Part shown: positions 1 to 11,514 of the stretch, piece by piece
Layout of the letters: each line of letters opens with the position of its first letter
Position numbering within the stretch: position 1 is the stretch's first letter
Assembly (NCBI RefSeq): GCF_040954645.1
Contig: NC_092803.1
Span: 13,145,230-13,209,229, forward strand
DNA length: 64,000 nt
From: Diabrotica undecimpunctata
Taxonomy: Eukaryota; Arthropoda; Insecta; Coleoptera; Chrysomelidae
Reading direction: 5' to 3'
Notes under the pieces: model-generated
Database searches by the model: none
Told to the model about the DNA's origin: nothing
What the model saw: only the letters and a program-made list of their open reading frames with translations
Program-made: the position numbers and the translations under genes

Positions 1-975
1 GTATCCTTCCATATAGGCAACTTAAGGTACTGGTTACTGATATACCTCGATAGTTTGAGCAGTCCAGTTTACTTCCCTTCTTATGTATAGATGATATGAA
101 TGATACTTTCCACTCATGCGGGACTGGTGCACCGCATACTTTTCCATACTTTTGTATCTAATATATAATTCTCTATTTTTATTAGGTCACAAATCATAAT
201 CAAATTGTTTTCTTCTAAACTAATTTTGATAAAGTATATTTTTATTGCCAATATTGAATTATCTCTTTGTTTTTAATCACTGTACCACAATAATTATGCT
301 TGTCGCTGCATAAGGAACTCACAACCTTCCATAATTTGTATTTCGCAGTTTTTTTCTTAAATAAGTTTATCCAAACACATGACTATTGGGCTTAGAAACT
401 AGAACGTATATATAAGGATAAATTGAAAAGGTTGATTTACACACGAAAAGTCACTAAAGATCTCATGAATTAGAAACTATTTCTCTTGAAGAATTGACTT
501 CGCAGTTATTGACTTCTTTTGTCTTAAAGTCCCAGACGAAGTTTTTAATAAAATTCTCTTTACTTCCTTTCCAGTTTTGGCATAGAGTGTCTATTGCGGT
601 GTCTATAGGTTTGGTTGTGTCTAATGTGCCAATTCATAAGTTAATTTTATTTTTGACTGAGCTGTTTAATTAATGAAGCCAATTACATATTTTAAGAGAC
701 ATTTATCTTAATATTCCTACACCATTTCAGTACTTCTTTTTGCTAATACCAGAGTAATATATTTTTGCTGAATCAATTTGTTATTTCGCCTGAATTGTGC
801 CATTTAGTTTCACTGGAACTCTCAACTTGCAGTTGTTAAGTATCCCCATTTATTTGATGGTGTTATGCACTTTTTCTGTCTCAAATATTGATTTACATTC
901 CATGTAGAGATAAAATAGAGACGTTTCCTTAAATATTATAAAAACTATTGAAAACATCAACCAAAACAATAAAAT
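1..975. other. AT-rich spacer, no gene seen
   Basis: No reading frame with recognisable coding character and no clear repeat ends. The sequence is AT-rich and ends where a degraded retrotransposon fragment begins. Confidence 0.5.
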
Positions 976-984
976 GGAAGTCAG

Positions 985-1525
985 AATAGATGGACAACTT
1001 ACAGACCTATAGAAATAGGCAGCGGAATAAGACAGTCTCATCTCAGAAAACTAAAACAATAGTAATCAGCAAAGTACCAACCAGATGTAAAGTAGAAATT
1101 GATGTCATCAGTATTGAACAAGTAATGGAAATAAAATACCTTGGAATTGCCCTGTCCAGCGAAGGAGAGTCGGGCAGGATGCCTGAAGTCAAGAATTTAT
1201 AAAGCCAGTATAAGACCAATAATGACATATGCCTCAGAAACAAGACTCGACACAGCCACAACGCAAAGGCTACTGGAAACGGCAGAGATGATAGTACTGA
1301 GAAGAATTACAGGAAATACGCTGAGAGATCGAAAGAGAAGTGAAGACATTAAATAGAAAAAAGAATAAAATAACCACATAAGCAGAATGGGGGAAACCCG
1401 TGTCATCAAAATAGCAACAGATAAGTCACCAATCGGCAGAAGAAGTATCGGATGACCGCGCAGAATGAACAAAGAACAAGCAGAATTGCTTATAAAAAGA
1501 AAGAGAAGAAGAGAACATTCAATGT
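985..1525 (+). pseudogene. RTE-type non-LTR reverse transcriptase, C-terminal remnant
   Basis: Translations in changing frames give the conserved end of insect non-LTR polyproteins: KTKTIVISK and IKYLGIALSS, then YKASIRPIMTYASETR, then RRITGNTLRDRKRSEDI, then the HISRMGETR and GRRSIG basic tail. The order matches the thumb and post-RT region of RTE/CR1-like elements. The RT catalytic core and endonuclease are absent, so this is a 5'-truncated, frameshifted copy. Clade assignment is by resemblance only. Confidence 0.75.
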
Positions 1526-1529
1526 GATC

Positions 1530-2280
1530 ATTTGCATTTAATTTTTTCATGAGTTTCATATAGTTTTCCTTGCTAACGACCTGAGAGCCCCTGTGTCTTG
1601 TTTGTGGCATATCTGTACTGCCGAATCGTGGTCTCCGATATTTGTGGTTTGTTCAGTAGTAGATTTGTGTTTGTATACAGCCAAGATCATTGTAAATACC
1701 AGATATTAATAATCTAGTGGAATGGGAATTCCCTATCTCAATATAAAGAGCCAATATACCTAAGTGTTTCAGTATTGCTTCCTAGTATTCAATACTGTGT
1801 CTATTCAGAATCAATTCTTTTACGCCACATTTTAGTACTAAAATCGCTACCTACCGATTCCAGAAATGTTTATCGATTTTGCAGTGTAGGTGTGATTAGC
1901 CTCACTTATCTGCAAGTCTTTAAGTCAATCGAGTCATTCAATCAGGGCGTGACACATGGAACCATGAGTGATAGTTGACTACCTTGTAAGAATCAGTGTT
2001 TGGAACCATCTTCATTCTGTTACGTTTGATGCCACCATATTAAAAAAGGATACTACCTTTATAAGGCAGCCCAAACCTCCCATTTTTTAACTATTTTGCG
2101 CTAGTATCATTACATGATATTTTTAAAAGATTTTTCACCCAAGTCTTAGCAAGATTAAGATCTTTTCTTGTTGCTATTCATTAGGGTATGCCTATTCGCT
2201 ATCTTCTTAGGTTTTTTGCTTAGAAAACTTGTTATTTCCTTGTGTTTTACATGGTATTCGAAAAAATTAACAATATTTCT
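1530..2280. other. Spacer without recognised gene
   Basis: AT-rich sequence. Short open frames on both strands show no family resemblance I can name. Confidence 0.4.
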
Positions 2281-2287
2281 ATCTTCT

Positions 2288-3397
2288 TCAAGTGCCATCT
2301 CCGCGCCGGAGGTCGCCAATCATCATAGCTATTCGGACTTTTGAGACGGCTGCTCTGAAAAGTTCATTTGATGTACATCCGTACCACTCTCTCAGGCTGC
2401 GCAGCCATGACATTCTACGCCTCCCTATACTTCTCTTTCTTTGGATCTTTCCCTGCATAATCAGTTCGAGCAAGGTGTATTTCTCTCCACGTGTAATATG
2501 TCCGAGATATTCCAATTTTCAGATATTTTCAGAATTCGTCTATACACCCACAGCTCGAATGATTCCAGTTTTTTCATTGATGTCGCATTCAAGGTCCAAG
2601 ATTTCATTCCATAAAACAAAGTCGAAATAATATAGCACCTCGCCAACCTAACTTTTAGTTCCAATTTTAAATCCCTTGTACATAGCACTCTTCTCATTTT
2701 ATTGAAATTTGCTCTAGCCTTTTCTATTCTGATTTTGATCTCCCGAATGTAATCATTGTTCCCAGATATGCATATTTGTCCACTTGTTCGACGTTGGTTC
2801 CGTTTATTGGAAGATTCTCGTTATTTCTTTGAGTTTTCTCATATATTTCGTCTTCTTGACGTTCATTGTTAGACCGTACTCTTTTCCATACTCCGCTATT
2901 CTGGTCACCAGTCTCTGAAGATCTTCAATATTTTCGGCTAAGCTCACAGTGTCGTGCTCATATCTAATGTTGTTAATGGGAACTCCATTTACCTTTATTC
3001 CAGCTGTTTCACCCTCAAGAGCGTTTTTTAGGATCTCTTCGGAGTAGGCATTAAAAAGAATTGGCGACAATACGCATCCCTGTCTCACTCCACGTCTAAT
3101 TTCAATTTCTTCTGACAGCAGTTCGTTAACACGTACTTTTGCTCGCTGTTTATAGTATAAATTTGATATGATCCTGAGGTCGTTGTAGTCAATCTTCTTT
3201 GATTTCAGGGCATTCATTAATTGCTTATGTCGTACTTTATTGAATGCTTTATAATAGTCAATAAAACATGTGTATATATCTTGATTGATGTCCAGGCATC
3301 TTTGTATCAGCATATTAAGTGAAAAAAGAGCTTCACGCGTTCCTAGGCCTTTGCCTGTTTCTATAGCAAGCGCTAAAATATTTAAAAAATATATCAT
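2288..3397 (-). pseudogene. CR1/RTE-like reverse transcriptase remnant
   Basis: Minus-strand frames give a reverse transcriptase from the finger/palm boundary to the C-terminus. From high to low coordinates: CFIDYYKAFNKVRH, then RRGVRQGCVLSPILFN (RT motif 4/5), then IRYEHDTVSLAE where the catalytic YADD should be (here YEHD, so inactive), then LFYGMKSWTLN and MEYLGHITRGEKYTLLEL, then the end LRRGDGT. At least two frame breaks separate the palm, thumb and tail. The 3' end carries a short CTTCTT-type tail next to 2285. It is the same family as the better-preserved copy at 41359-42474. Confidence 0.85.
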
Positions 3398-3399
3398 TA

Positions 3400-4235
3400 C
3401 CCGCTATAAAAAAATTTCAGGAGTTACAAAAATATTTGGTTTTCACTTTCTACTATATAAGTTGGTTGAAAAACTACTGTTATATTTTGTGAATAGAAAA
3501 ATAAATCTTGACATAAAGAGTAGATCCTGATGAGATGTGTAGTAATTGATTTGGATGTTACTATATAGACATTGTCTAGTATATACTCGTAGACATTGAT
3601 TTGGCACTTGTATCACTGTATTAAATTAAATTGTTAATTTAACGCAATCAAATTTTAAATCGGTCACACAAAAGACAAAAAATTTGCAGAGGAAAATTTT
3701 ATACTTTCTTGATTTTATTATAGACGTAGATTATCGTGTCCTAAAAAATATACGTTGCAAATCTAGCAGTCTCTGGTTCTTATTTTGATCACCAAAAAAA
3801 CCATCACGCACGCTTTACATATGTGCATCCCCGAAAAAATAGTCCTAAAATGGTTGGCAAATGTCTAAATTTTATAAATACAGCCACACTGTCCAGTGCC
3901 AAAGGCATCTATTGGATCTGTATCAATGTACATAAAAGGAATTTATGAAATTCACCTATTAAAATGGCATACTGTCCTTCTTGTTTAATTTACTATATTT
4001 TATTTTGTTAATTGTGAAGCTGCTAGTCCTGTAAAGAAATGTTATGTATGCATGTGTGACAATAGTTACCTAAAATAAAAGATGGGCGAGTTTTATACAG
4101 ATACTAACGATTTTTAATTATATAATTTTTATGAAGTCAAAATTTTTTTACCACTTTATTGCTTTTTTGCTTTTTTTTACATATTTCTTTTGTTTTTATT
4201 TACTATTCACAATCCGTTATTATGATGGAGAATAT
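3400..4235. other. AT-rich spacer, no gene seen
   Basis: Low-complexity AT-rich sequence between two retrotransposon remnants. No supported feature. Confidence 0.45.
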
Positions 4236-4239
4236 ATTT

Positions 4240-4615
4240 ACAAGCAGGGATATTTCAAATATTACGTATTCCCAGTTCTACTACATGGAGTCGAAGAATG
4301 GTCCCTGACAGAATCATTAATTAAAACATATCTGCCTTAGAAATGTGGATATATAGAAAACACATACCTACACACTCTAAAACGAACAGAGAAGTACTGA
4401 AAAGAATGGGTAAACAACAGGAAATTACATACTCAATCTCCAGAGAAGTGGTTGGAGGGGCAGGTCCGGGTCGAAGAAACTCTTGGACGCAAAACCTACG
4501 CGAGTGGTTCCGCCTAACATATATCCCAACTATTTAAACAAGACTCCTACAAGATACGAATATCCGCCATAGGTAAGGTCCGAGAAAACGAGAAATTCAT
4601 CCGAAGGGATCATAT
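4240..4615 (+). pseudogene. Non-LTR RT C-terminal fragment
   Basis: Broken frames read VLLHGVEEWSLTES, MWIYRKHIP..NREVLKRMGK and GRRNSWTQNLREWFRL, then an end resembling the family's closing segment. These match the post-RT region of the family seen at 2288-3397 and 41359-42474. The piece is short, shifted in frame and lacks the RT core. Confidence 0.65.
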
Positions 4616-4764
4616 TTTTTTAGTAAAGCATACTTTTTATCCAGTATTTGTGTAATAAGATATCAAAAAAACGTATACCTTTGATTACCAGAATAGTTCT
4701 CTACCAAAAACTACCACCATTATGGCTTGTCGTCCAAAATCAGTGTTTTTTTTCCTTGCTGCAA

Positions 4765-5112
4765 TTATTCTAGCTGCTCAAAATATGTTCTTTCTTCGGT
4801 CAAGATACATTTACATTTTTGTCCCTTTTCTGTCCAATAAGTTTTTCCTAAAGGGCACTGTTTTTTGTTCTATACCTCGTTCTTATTTGGTAATATGTAC
4901 TTGCCTTCTTTAACTTCACATAAATATACAACCGAAAATATTTGTAGAAAGATCAATTTTGCTTCAGTTTTTGGTTTTTCTTGATCTTTCATTCGAAGCA
5001 TTGTTGCCAAGTCTTGCCGTACCGAAGAAAATTCTTCGTGAAAGTTTAAGTGGTACTGTGTATCTAGAAAAGTGCAATTTGCTGCTAATCTACCCTGTTT
5101 AAAAAAAAACAT
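4765..5112 (-). other. Unclassified coding-like frame with one stop
   Basis: One minus-strand frame is open from 5112 to a TAG at about 4870 and continues in the same frame to about 4765. The first part is charged (RMKDQEKPKTEAKL). The part after the stop reads QCPLGKTYW and then CKCI, a cysteine spacing that superficially recalls small secreted cysteine-rich modules. I cannot assign a family. It could be a decayed exon or a chance frame. Confidence 0.2.
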
Positions 5113-5375
5113 AATATTTTGATGTATTTATTCCGATTTTATTCTAAAATCCCATTTTATTTCTCTCTGTAGTTTCACAACCATCTGTGGAACTTTGCTG
5201 TTTATACTACTTGATCCCATCTGCTTAAGTTTATCCCACCTTTTCTCAATCTGATGTTTCATGGCATTTAAATCTTTTTTTTTTGAGTCGAGGCCTACCT
5301 ACATCTCATGTCGACTGGATTATCCCCCATATTCATTATTTGATGAACTGTTCGATATGAGCTCTCTATGCACAC

Positions 5376-5551
5376 CAGTGGCGCACCCATGGGAGGGTTT
5401 TGGGCGTTAACCCCCCCCCCCCCGGACACCATTCCTACAATGTTACTCACACATTTTAAGGACTCAAAATGGAGGTAGCACCCTAAAAAAAGTTTCGGTG
5501 ACCAACCAAACCCCCCCCCAGAGGAAAAGGAAAATTCTAGGTGCGCTACTG
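5376..5551. mobile_element. hAT-type MITE with 8-bp target duplication
   Basis: A 176-bp non-coding unit begins CAGTGGCGCACC and ends GGTGCGCTACTG, a 12-bp terminal inverted repeat with one mismatch. It is flanked on both sides by the identical octamer ATGCACAC (5368-5375 and 5552-5559). An 8-bp duplication and a CAGTGGCG terminus are typical of the hAT superfamily. The interior holds two poly-C tracts and no coding potential, so mobilisation would have needed a transposase in trans. Confidence 0.88.
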
Positions 5552-5559
5552 ATGCACAC

Positions 5560-5825
5560 CTAAGCGGCTGGGCTTTTATCTACTTGATTGCTGGTTGACA
5601 GCCTCTTTAATACCAGTATTGTGGGTATTAAATAGAAGCCCCTTCTACCTATTTGTACGTTTTCCAAAATTTTTATGCTCATATGTTTGTCTGAGTTATA
5701 GTGTTATTGAGATACTGGAATTATTTACACATTGAAAATTGTATGTGTTGATAGTTATTCTTCGCTCTTTCCTTTCTCTATCTGCTCTACAATTGATAAA
5801 TATTTCTAAGTAAATATATTTCTTT
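5560..5825. other. Spacer, no gene seen
   Basis: No recognisable frame or repeat end between the MITE and the next RT fragment. Confidence 0.4.
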
Positions 5826-5829
5826 TTCC

Positions 5830-6060
5830 CTTCACTTTAGTTCTAGCTTTTCGCTTACTTGTGATTTTCACAAACATTTTCTTTGGCTTGGTGGATTACT
5901 TCCTACAGTGTTTACTATATCATCTATGCACGTACATCAAAAATCATTCAGGGGCTCTGACTTTAGAACTCTTCTGGCTTTATTTTAACTCTTTGATGGC
6001 AATATTGAACACTATGTTAAAAAGTTGAGGTGAATAGCCCATCGCCTTATTTTAACCATT
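5830..6060 (-). pseudogene. Non-LTR RT palm fragment
   Basis: Minus-strand frames in pieces give QGDGLF..F, then NIVFNIAIKEL, then DDIVNTV and, later, SEKLELK. The order matches the QGD-SP-LFN motif, the YADD region and the following helix of a reverse transcriptase. It is short and frameshifted. Confidence 0.55.
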
Positions 6061-6189
6061 ATTAATGGTGTGTATGTAACCTTTAAAAATATTTTAAAGG
6101 TTATACATAGAGAATATTTACAAGAATATTTAAAAAGTATGAAGCGGATATGAGTAATAGGCCGTTTTTTTCTTTCTTAATGACTTGGG

Positions 6190-6960
6190 AACAGTAGAAG
6201 CTCTGTCTAGTTTCACAACTCTTGCTCAAAAATGTCGAGACCAACAAAAAGATCTTTTCGTCGCATTTACAGAATATGAGAAAGCTTTCGACAAAGTTAA
6301 ACATAACATTCTCATGGAATGTCTGAAGCGAAAGTGACTCGACAAAAATGATATTAACATAGTGAGAAATCTCTATTGGAACCAACAGGCTGTGGTAACA
6401 TTCGATGGAAGTAGCACCGATGCGCAACAGATAAGTAGAGGTGTGAGACAAGGCAATGTACTTTTACCAATACTATTTAATATATCTACAAATCCGATAT
6501 CGGATGGTAAAATGATTTTTCCACTCTATTCTTCTTTATGGTGCCGAAGGTTGGACTTTTCATATTCACTTAATGAGAATGCTAGAAGATTTTGAGATCT
6601 GGCTTTTTAGAAGAATTTTGAAAATACCATGGACCGCTCATATTACTAACAAAATGGTGTTGCACATAATGGGAAGAGACAGAGAACTTTTAACCACCAT
6701 TAAAAGAATAAATACATCATATTTGAGGCACACACTTCAAAATGTGAAAGAAGTACGAGATGTACGAGTTGTTGCAGCTGATTAAGGGTAAAATCGAAGG
6801 AAAAAGAGGTTAGACGACAAATATCCTGGCTGAAAAAACCTTAACGACAGGACCGGGTTATACACACAGACGCTTTAAAGAAACGCAGAAGATAAAGACG
6901 AATTTGCAATGGTTATAGCCAACCTTCATTAGTGGAGTTGGCACTAGAGGTAGAAGGTTG
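6190..6960 (+). pseudogene. CR1/RTE-like RT remnant with internal deletion
   Basis: Plus-strand frames read YEKAFDKVKHNI, then a segment ending RGVRQGNVLLPILFN, then jump directly to the thumb (FYGAEGWTF, EIWLFRRILKIPWT) and end in degraded tail sequence. The catalytic YADD block and neighbouring sequence are missing between about 6495 and 6510. The family matches 2288-3397. Confidence 0.75.
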
Positions 6961-7059
6961 TTAATAGAGAAAGTTTTCGTAGTATATTTCCCTAGTCTCA
7001 ATTTTCCTCCCGACAGGACTAGGATGCTATCATTTGTTGGAAGTCTATAAACAGCCGCT

Positions 7060-7290
7060 TTACATATTTATTGCATGCAACTCTTTTTTAGCAGTTGCCC
7101 ATTAGTAAAAATCTAATCTAGTATTGATCTTCTCACAGAGAAGCCACTTTGGTATTCCCCGAGGTTCTTTTCTGCATATAAGGTTATTCTACTTTTTAAT
7201 ATATATTATATGATGGCATCTTCTAGGCTACGTTTTGGCAACAATATTCCTCTGTAATTCTTGTAAACTGCTCTGCCACCTTTAAACCTT
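7060..7290 (-). pseudogene. Non-LTR RT finger fragment
   Basis: Minus-strand translation gives LGEYQSGFSVRRSILD followed by IFTNGQLLKK, matching the conserved GEYQ-GFR-GRST-DQIFT segment of insect RTE-like reverse transcriptases. A degraded NYRGI-like block lies just upstream. No longer coding. Confidence 0.6.
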
Positions 7291-7294
7291 TAGC

Positions 7295-7750
7295 TATTGT
7301 AGAACATATTATGAAACTGTTGAAGCTGTTATGAAATTTTCGTTAATTGTTTCCAATACTACGGTGTCATCTCCATTCTACGTCTGTGGTTTTCTTGTGA
7401 ATTATGCTCCTTTAGCTTAAATATCGTTTTTTTCGTCTATAATATTTCCATTTTTAAAATTTTTTTTTTAACTTTATATTTTATTATTTCAAATAAACTT
7501 TGTGTTTGGCAATAACATTTTAGATGTCCAGGTTCATCATCAATAAGAGAATCTTGAATCATCTTAAATTTACTCTGCTATTATATTTCGTTTCGTACTT
7601 GACATTTTTCTACCAATATTTAGTAAATTATTTATTAGACAAACACGAAAAGAAACTGGAATAAAAATTAACATAGACGGCATTTAGATCATAAAGAAAA
7701 TATCTTCACTAGATTCAGTTAAATTACGGTCTTAAACTCTTGAACAAGAT
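7295..7750. other. AT-rich spacer, no gene seen
   Basis: No supported feature. The sequence is AT-rich. Confidence 0.4.
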
Positions 7751-7755
7751 TTGTG

Positions 7756-8240
7756 TCATCGTTCTCGAATTCTTCTTCCTTGTACTCTTGCATGCATGAT
7801 TACAAGAACTTTTTTAAATTTAATGCTGTTCACACCAATTTTCTGGAGCCTGATTTTTTGACGTGGTGTTTGCACGAAGATTCTTGTCAGTGGGAGACCT
7901 CTCCTCAATCTTGTGATTGAGGAGAGGTCTTCATGTTGAATACAATCGGGTGTAGTCACCTCTTTTCTTTAGAAAATTAATGCTCTTTTCGACCTCAATG
8001 GATTCTTGAATAATTCTGGGTTTATAAAAACGGATGGGGGCTATTGTTCTGGAATTGCCAAAATCAATTTTGTGATCTGTAGGGTGATAATTGTGGCATA
8101 GGGCAGAAATTGAGTCGGAATTACGAACTAATGTGATGTTCATAGATTCTGTTTTTGATTATTAGGTTGGTTTGACCTATGTAAGAACGTTTACACAAGG
8201 AGTTTCATAAACCACTTGCCATTTGTATTTTTTATTTTAA
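7756..8240 (-). pseudogene. Penelope-like element, GIY-YIG endonuclease remnant
   Basis: Near 8220 the minus strand reads a VVYETPC block followed by a decayed YIGQTN segment. It continues as ALCHNYHPTDHKIDFGN and then FYKPRIIQESIEVEK. This order (pre-GIY cysteine, YIGQT, a tGH-iDF helix, then K-ESIEIEK) is the C-terminal GIY-YIG endonuclease of Penelope-like elements. The RT domain is missing and the frame is broken at about 7940. The hairpin at 7895-7930 lies inside. Confidence 0.7.
7895..7930. repeat. Perfect 16-bp stem hairpin
   Basis: AGACCTCTCCTCAATC, loop TTGT, then its exact reverse complement. This is a perfect 16-bp stem inside the Penelope-like remnant. Confidence 0.9.
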
Positions 8241-8244
8241 TGAA

Positions 8245-8655
8245 TTTGTTAAATCCTTTACTGAAAAAGCAGATTTAAACATTATTATTATATTGTTTCT
8301 TACTAATATTTATTTTCGTTTACTTTATTGTCAGAAGCGTTTTGTATCAGACTCGCTCGTTCTTTTGTTGATACGAGAAATAAATAAATATTTAAAAAGA
8401 AATTTATATCGAAGCAGGTATTGAATAAAAAAATTCATGTAACATTTAACATTCATTTGTACTTTTATTAATATCTTAAGAAGTGATAATTTTTGGTAAA
8501 TAAATTTGATACTTGATAAAATAATTACTTTATTAATAATAAAATATACTATTTATCAAATGTTTTTTATTTTTACTGCTAAACCAAAACTGCTAAAAGG
8601 GAATTTTTGCTGAAATACTACAAAATGGAACGCATGAACTTTTAGGCCTAAATTG
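8245..8655. other. AT-rich spacer
   Basis: Very AT-rich, no gene or clear repeat end. Confidence 0.45.
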
Positions 8656-8659
8656 ACAC

Positions 8660-9530
8660 TAGGTGCCAGAATAATGGAGAGCTGCGTACATTTCCTTAAT
8701 ACATAAAAAGGGATAGAGGCATCTTGGTAATCACCATCTTGAGAAGACTGTATTAACGAATTTTAAGGAATATGAAGATTTTAAACATTACGAAGAGGAA
8801 GAACAAAGCAGTTTCCAGGCAGAAAGATCGTGCACCGACAACGTATTCTGTCTCACAAATAATAGAAAAAAGATCAGCCAGGAATCTAGAAACTCAAATC
8901 ACTTTTGCAGACTTTCAGAAAGCATATGGACACATCTCAATAACAAAATTGTGGACAACGCTAAAAATATCGAACACCAATCATACATTGATAAATGCTG
9001 TACAAGAACTCAATAAATATCCAAAGTGAAGGGTAAAAACAAGAAATATTTTACAAAAAAACTCTTGTTTACAAAAGGCTTACGACAGGGATGTTGTATA
9101 TCACCATTCTTATTCGAGATATATGTTACAGCAGCCCTGAAAAAATAGGAAAAAGGTAAATAGGATGGATATAGATTGCTAAGGACAGGAACAAAATACA
9201 GTAGCTTAGAAAATTGGTAGAAGAATATAACGAATGGGAAATGAATGTCACTAAAATGAAAATCAAATATCTCTGTATTGTAAACGAGTCAGAGAAACTA
9301 GACCTCGAGCTATGACAACTTGGTTGTTACCTTTGATAATACCGGCATCGATTCACGAGAAAGATGCAAACGAATCACACAAGCAAAAAGTCTTGGGATG
9401 TCTTAATCGTATACTGTGGTGTATACCAAAAGAAAAATATAATATATATGAGACCGTGGATAAAAATACTCTTTTTTATGACGCTGAAACTGGGAGAATT
9501 AGGGGAAAACTAGGTCCCTGATTAAATTTG
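8660..9530 (+). pseudogene. RTE-like RT remnant
   Basis: Frames give SQIIEKRSARNLETQITFADFQKAYG, shown here as SQIIEKRSARN and TFADFQKAYG, followed by ITKLWTTLK. Then come KGLRQGCCISPFLFEIYVTAALKK in pieces and, after a deleted and decayed YADD region, VLGCLNRILW and KYNIYETV. This is the palm-to-thumb order of insect RTE-like elements. Several stops and shifts are present, and the endonuclease is absent. Confidence 0.8.
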
Positions 9531-9534
9531 CGAC

Positions 9535-9870
9535 ATTTTAAAAACTTTTGTCACGATTTGTCATGTTAGCTTTATTAAATAAGACCTCTTCGTTGTTTGA
9601 GTATCTGTTTTGAACAATACAAGATTTTTTTTGTCATAAGGTTTTATAATAATCAAAGCCATTAACAGGATAACATTTTAAAATTCAGATATTACTTGTA
9701 TTAGCTATTAGCTTACGAATTAGTTAAAAATTAAAACCATTGAGATTTTAACCAGAATTTCCTGACAGGCTAACGATAAATTTGGTCAGTTACATTACCA
9801 AATCTTTAGTGAGCATCCTCATCATGTAAGATAATAATCTGAAAGTGGTTTGTGTAGTGCAATAGATACA
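9535..9870. other. Spacer, no gene seen
   Basis: No supported feature. Confidence 0.4.
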
Positions 9871-9879
9871 AGAGATACA

Positions 9880-10830
9880 AGAACCTGTTAAAACATATAC
9901 GGAAACGCTACATTAGAAGTAAAAATTGATGAGAAAATAAACTCTAACAAAACACACCTTCAGAGAGGAGTGAGACAAGGCGATACAATTTCTCTTCAAG
10001 TTATTAACATTGGCTCTAGATGACGTTTTCTAGTAGTAGAAGTAGCTTAATTATGAGCCGTGAGATTTAAATATTGACGGACGATATTGCTATAATTGGT
10101 GACGAACTTAATCAGCTACAAAAATGCTGTCAGAATTCAGAAATGTTTCACAAATAATAGTTTTGAAAATGAATCTCACAAATAGCAAAATGCTTACTTT
10201 GGAAGCATCTCACACAGTACCAGTTACTGTGTGGGAGAAAGTAATAGAAAGGTTGGGAGAATATATTTAGTTGGATCATCTAATAAAATGGAGCAAAGGA
10301 AACCAACACGCGGAAGTAGACCAAAGAATCTGCATGACATGGGCTGCTTTTGACAAAAGAACTGTCATCAAGAACAATAATATTCCCATAAATATCCATA
10401 AAAATATTTTCAATTCTTGCGTCCTTCCAGTGATGGATGACATACAGTTTAGAAATAATTACGTTGATATGCATAAAAGCCACTAAGATAAGAGTAACAC
10501 AGCGTGCAGTGGAACTTCTGTTGGAAATAACGCGTACGCAATGAAGAAATATGTAGAAGAACAAAAGTAAAAGTAAAGTGGTCTTGGATAGGACATATTA
10601 CCAGACAAGATGATAGCAGGAGGACTAAACGAATGGTATAGTGGAGACCTAGGTTATCTAAAAGAGGTGTAAGTCGACCTTCAATAAGCTATCTGGGCGA
10701 TGTGCAAGAAAATACGGGAAGAATATGTCATTAGATAGCAAAAGATAAATTAAAATGGAAAAGCCAATGAAAGGCTTACGTCCAGGAGTGGATATTCAAG
10801 GACTGTTAAGAAGGAAAAGAATAGATGCAC
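9880..10830 (+). pseudogene. RTE-like RT palm-to-C-terminus remnant
   Basis: The sequence reads NIYGNATLEVKI, then LQRGVRQGDTISL, then ADDIAIIGDELNQLQK (catalytic ADD retained), then MTWAAFDKRTVI and FNSCVLPVM, and finally a decayed tail with AYVQEWI. It belongs to the same family as the copies at 19222-19880 and 24901-25462. There are several stops and frame changes. Confidence 0.8.
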
Positions 10831-10867
10831 TTAAAGAAATACTGATACATACTAGAACTATCCCTAC

Positions 10868-11510
10868 AACTCTCTCTCTCTCTCCAGTGGCGCTACAGCC
10901 CAAATCGGGCCTTGTCCTCCTCCAAACTTTACCTCCAACCTTGCCGGTCCCGCGCCGATCTTCTCCAGGTTCTCTCTCACGTCTAGCAAATTTTGCGTGT
11001 TCGCTTCCACTTCATCCCCCTACCTTTTTCATTTCTGCATTTTACTATCTAGGGCTCTTTTTGGCAATCGTTCTGCCTCCATTCTCACTACATGAAGCTT
11101 CTGAAAGTTCTGTTAAGTCTCTGAAGCTTAACGAATTTTGAGATTGGTACCTCTTTGAACAGTTGGTAAAGTTCATGGTTGTAACTGAATCTCCATACTC
11201 CGTTTTCGTTAATAGATCTAAATTTCCTTCTTAGGACTTTTATTTCAAGCTTGTCGTATTCTAACGATTTGTTTAGAATTTGTTTCACTGTAAATAGGTG
11301 GCCAGTTATAGATCTTCCTTGTCTTAAATCGGTTTGATATTCCCCGAGTATTTTCAATTAGTTGTTGGAGTCGTTTATTTAGTATATAAGTAAAACTTTG
11401 TACGCTGTGCACAAGAGGGTTATGACGCAATAATTTTCGCATTTTAGTTTATCCCCTTTTTTATAGATTAGGCATATAATCCTAGTTTTATATTGCTTGT
11501 TTTACCTCTT
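10868..11510 (-). pseudogene. RTE-like copy with RT joined to C-terminus
   Basis: From about 11500 downward the minus strand gives a YRGI-like block, YILNKRLQQLIENTR, GEYQTDLRQGRSITGHLF and TVKQILNKSLEYDKL. It then passes in frame into KVLRRKFRSINENGVW, FKEVPISKFVKLQRL and a tail with HVVRMEAERLPKRALD. The whole palm and thumb between LEYDK and KVLRR is missing. A GA dinucleotide tail (CT on the plus strand) sits at the 3' end near 10870-10884. Confidence 0.8.
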
Positions 11511-11514
11511 CCAC

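Noticed and set aside
1197..1610. 137-residue minus-strand hydrophobic frame
   Set aside because: Mostly antisense to the plus-strand RTE remnant at 985-1525; no independent support.
4722..4913. 63-residue frame with signal-peptide-like start
   Set aside because: Hydrophobic residues are the antisense of a Lys/Glu-rich frame in AT-rich DNA; no other evidence.
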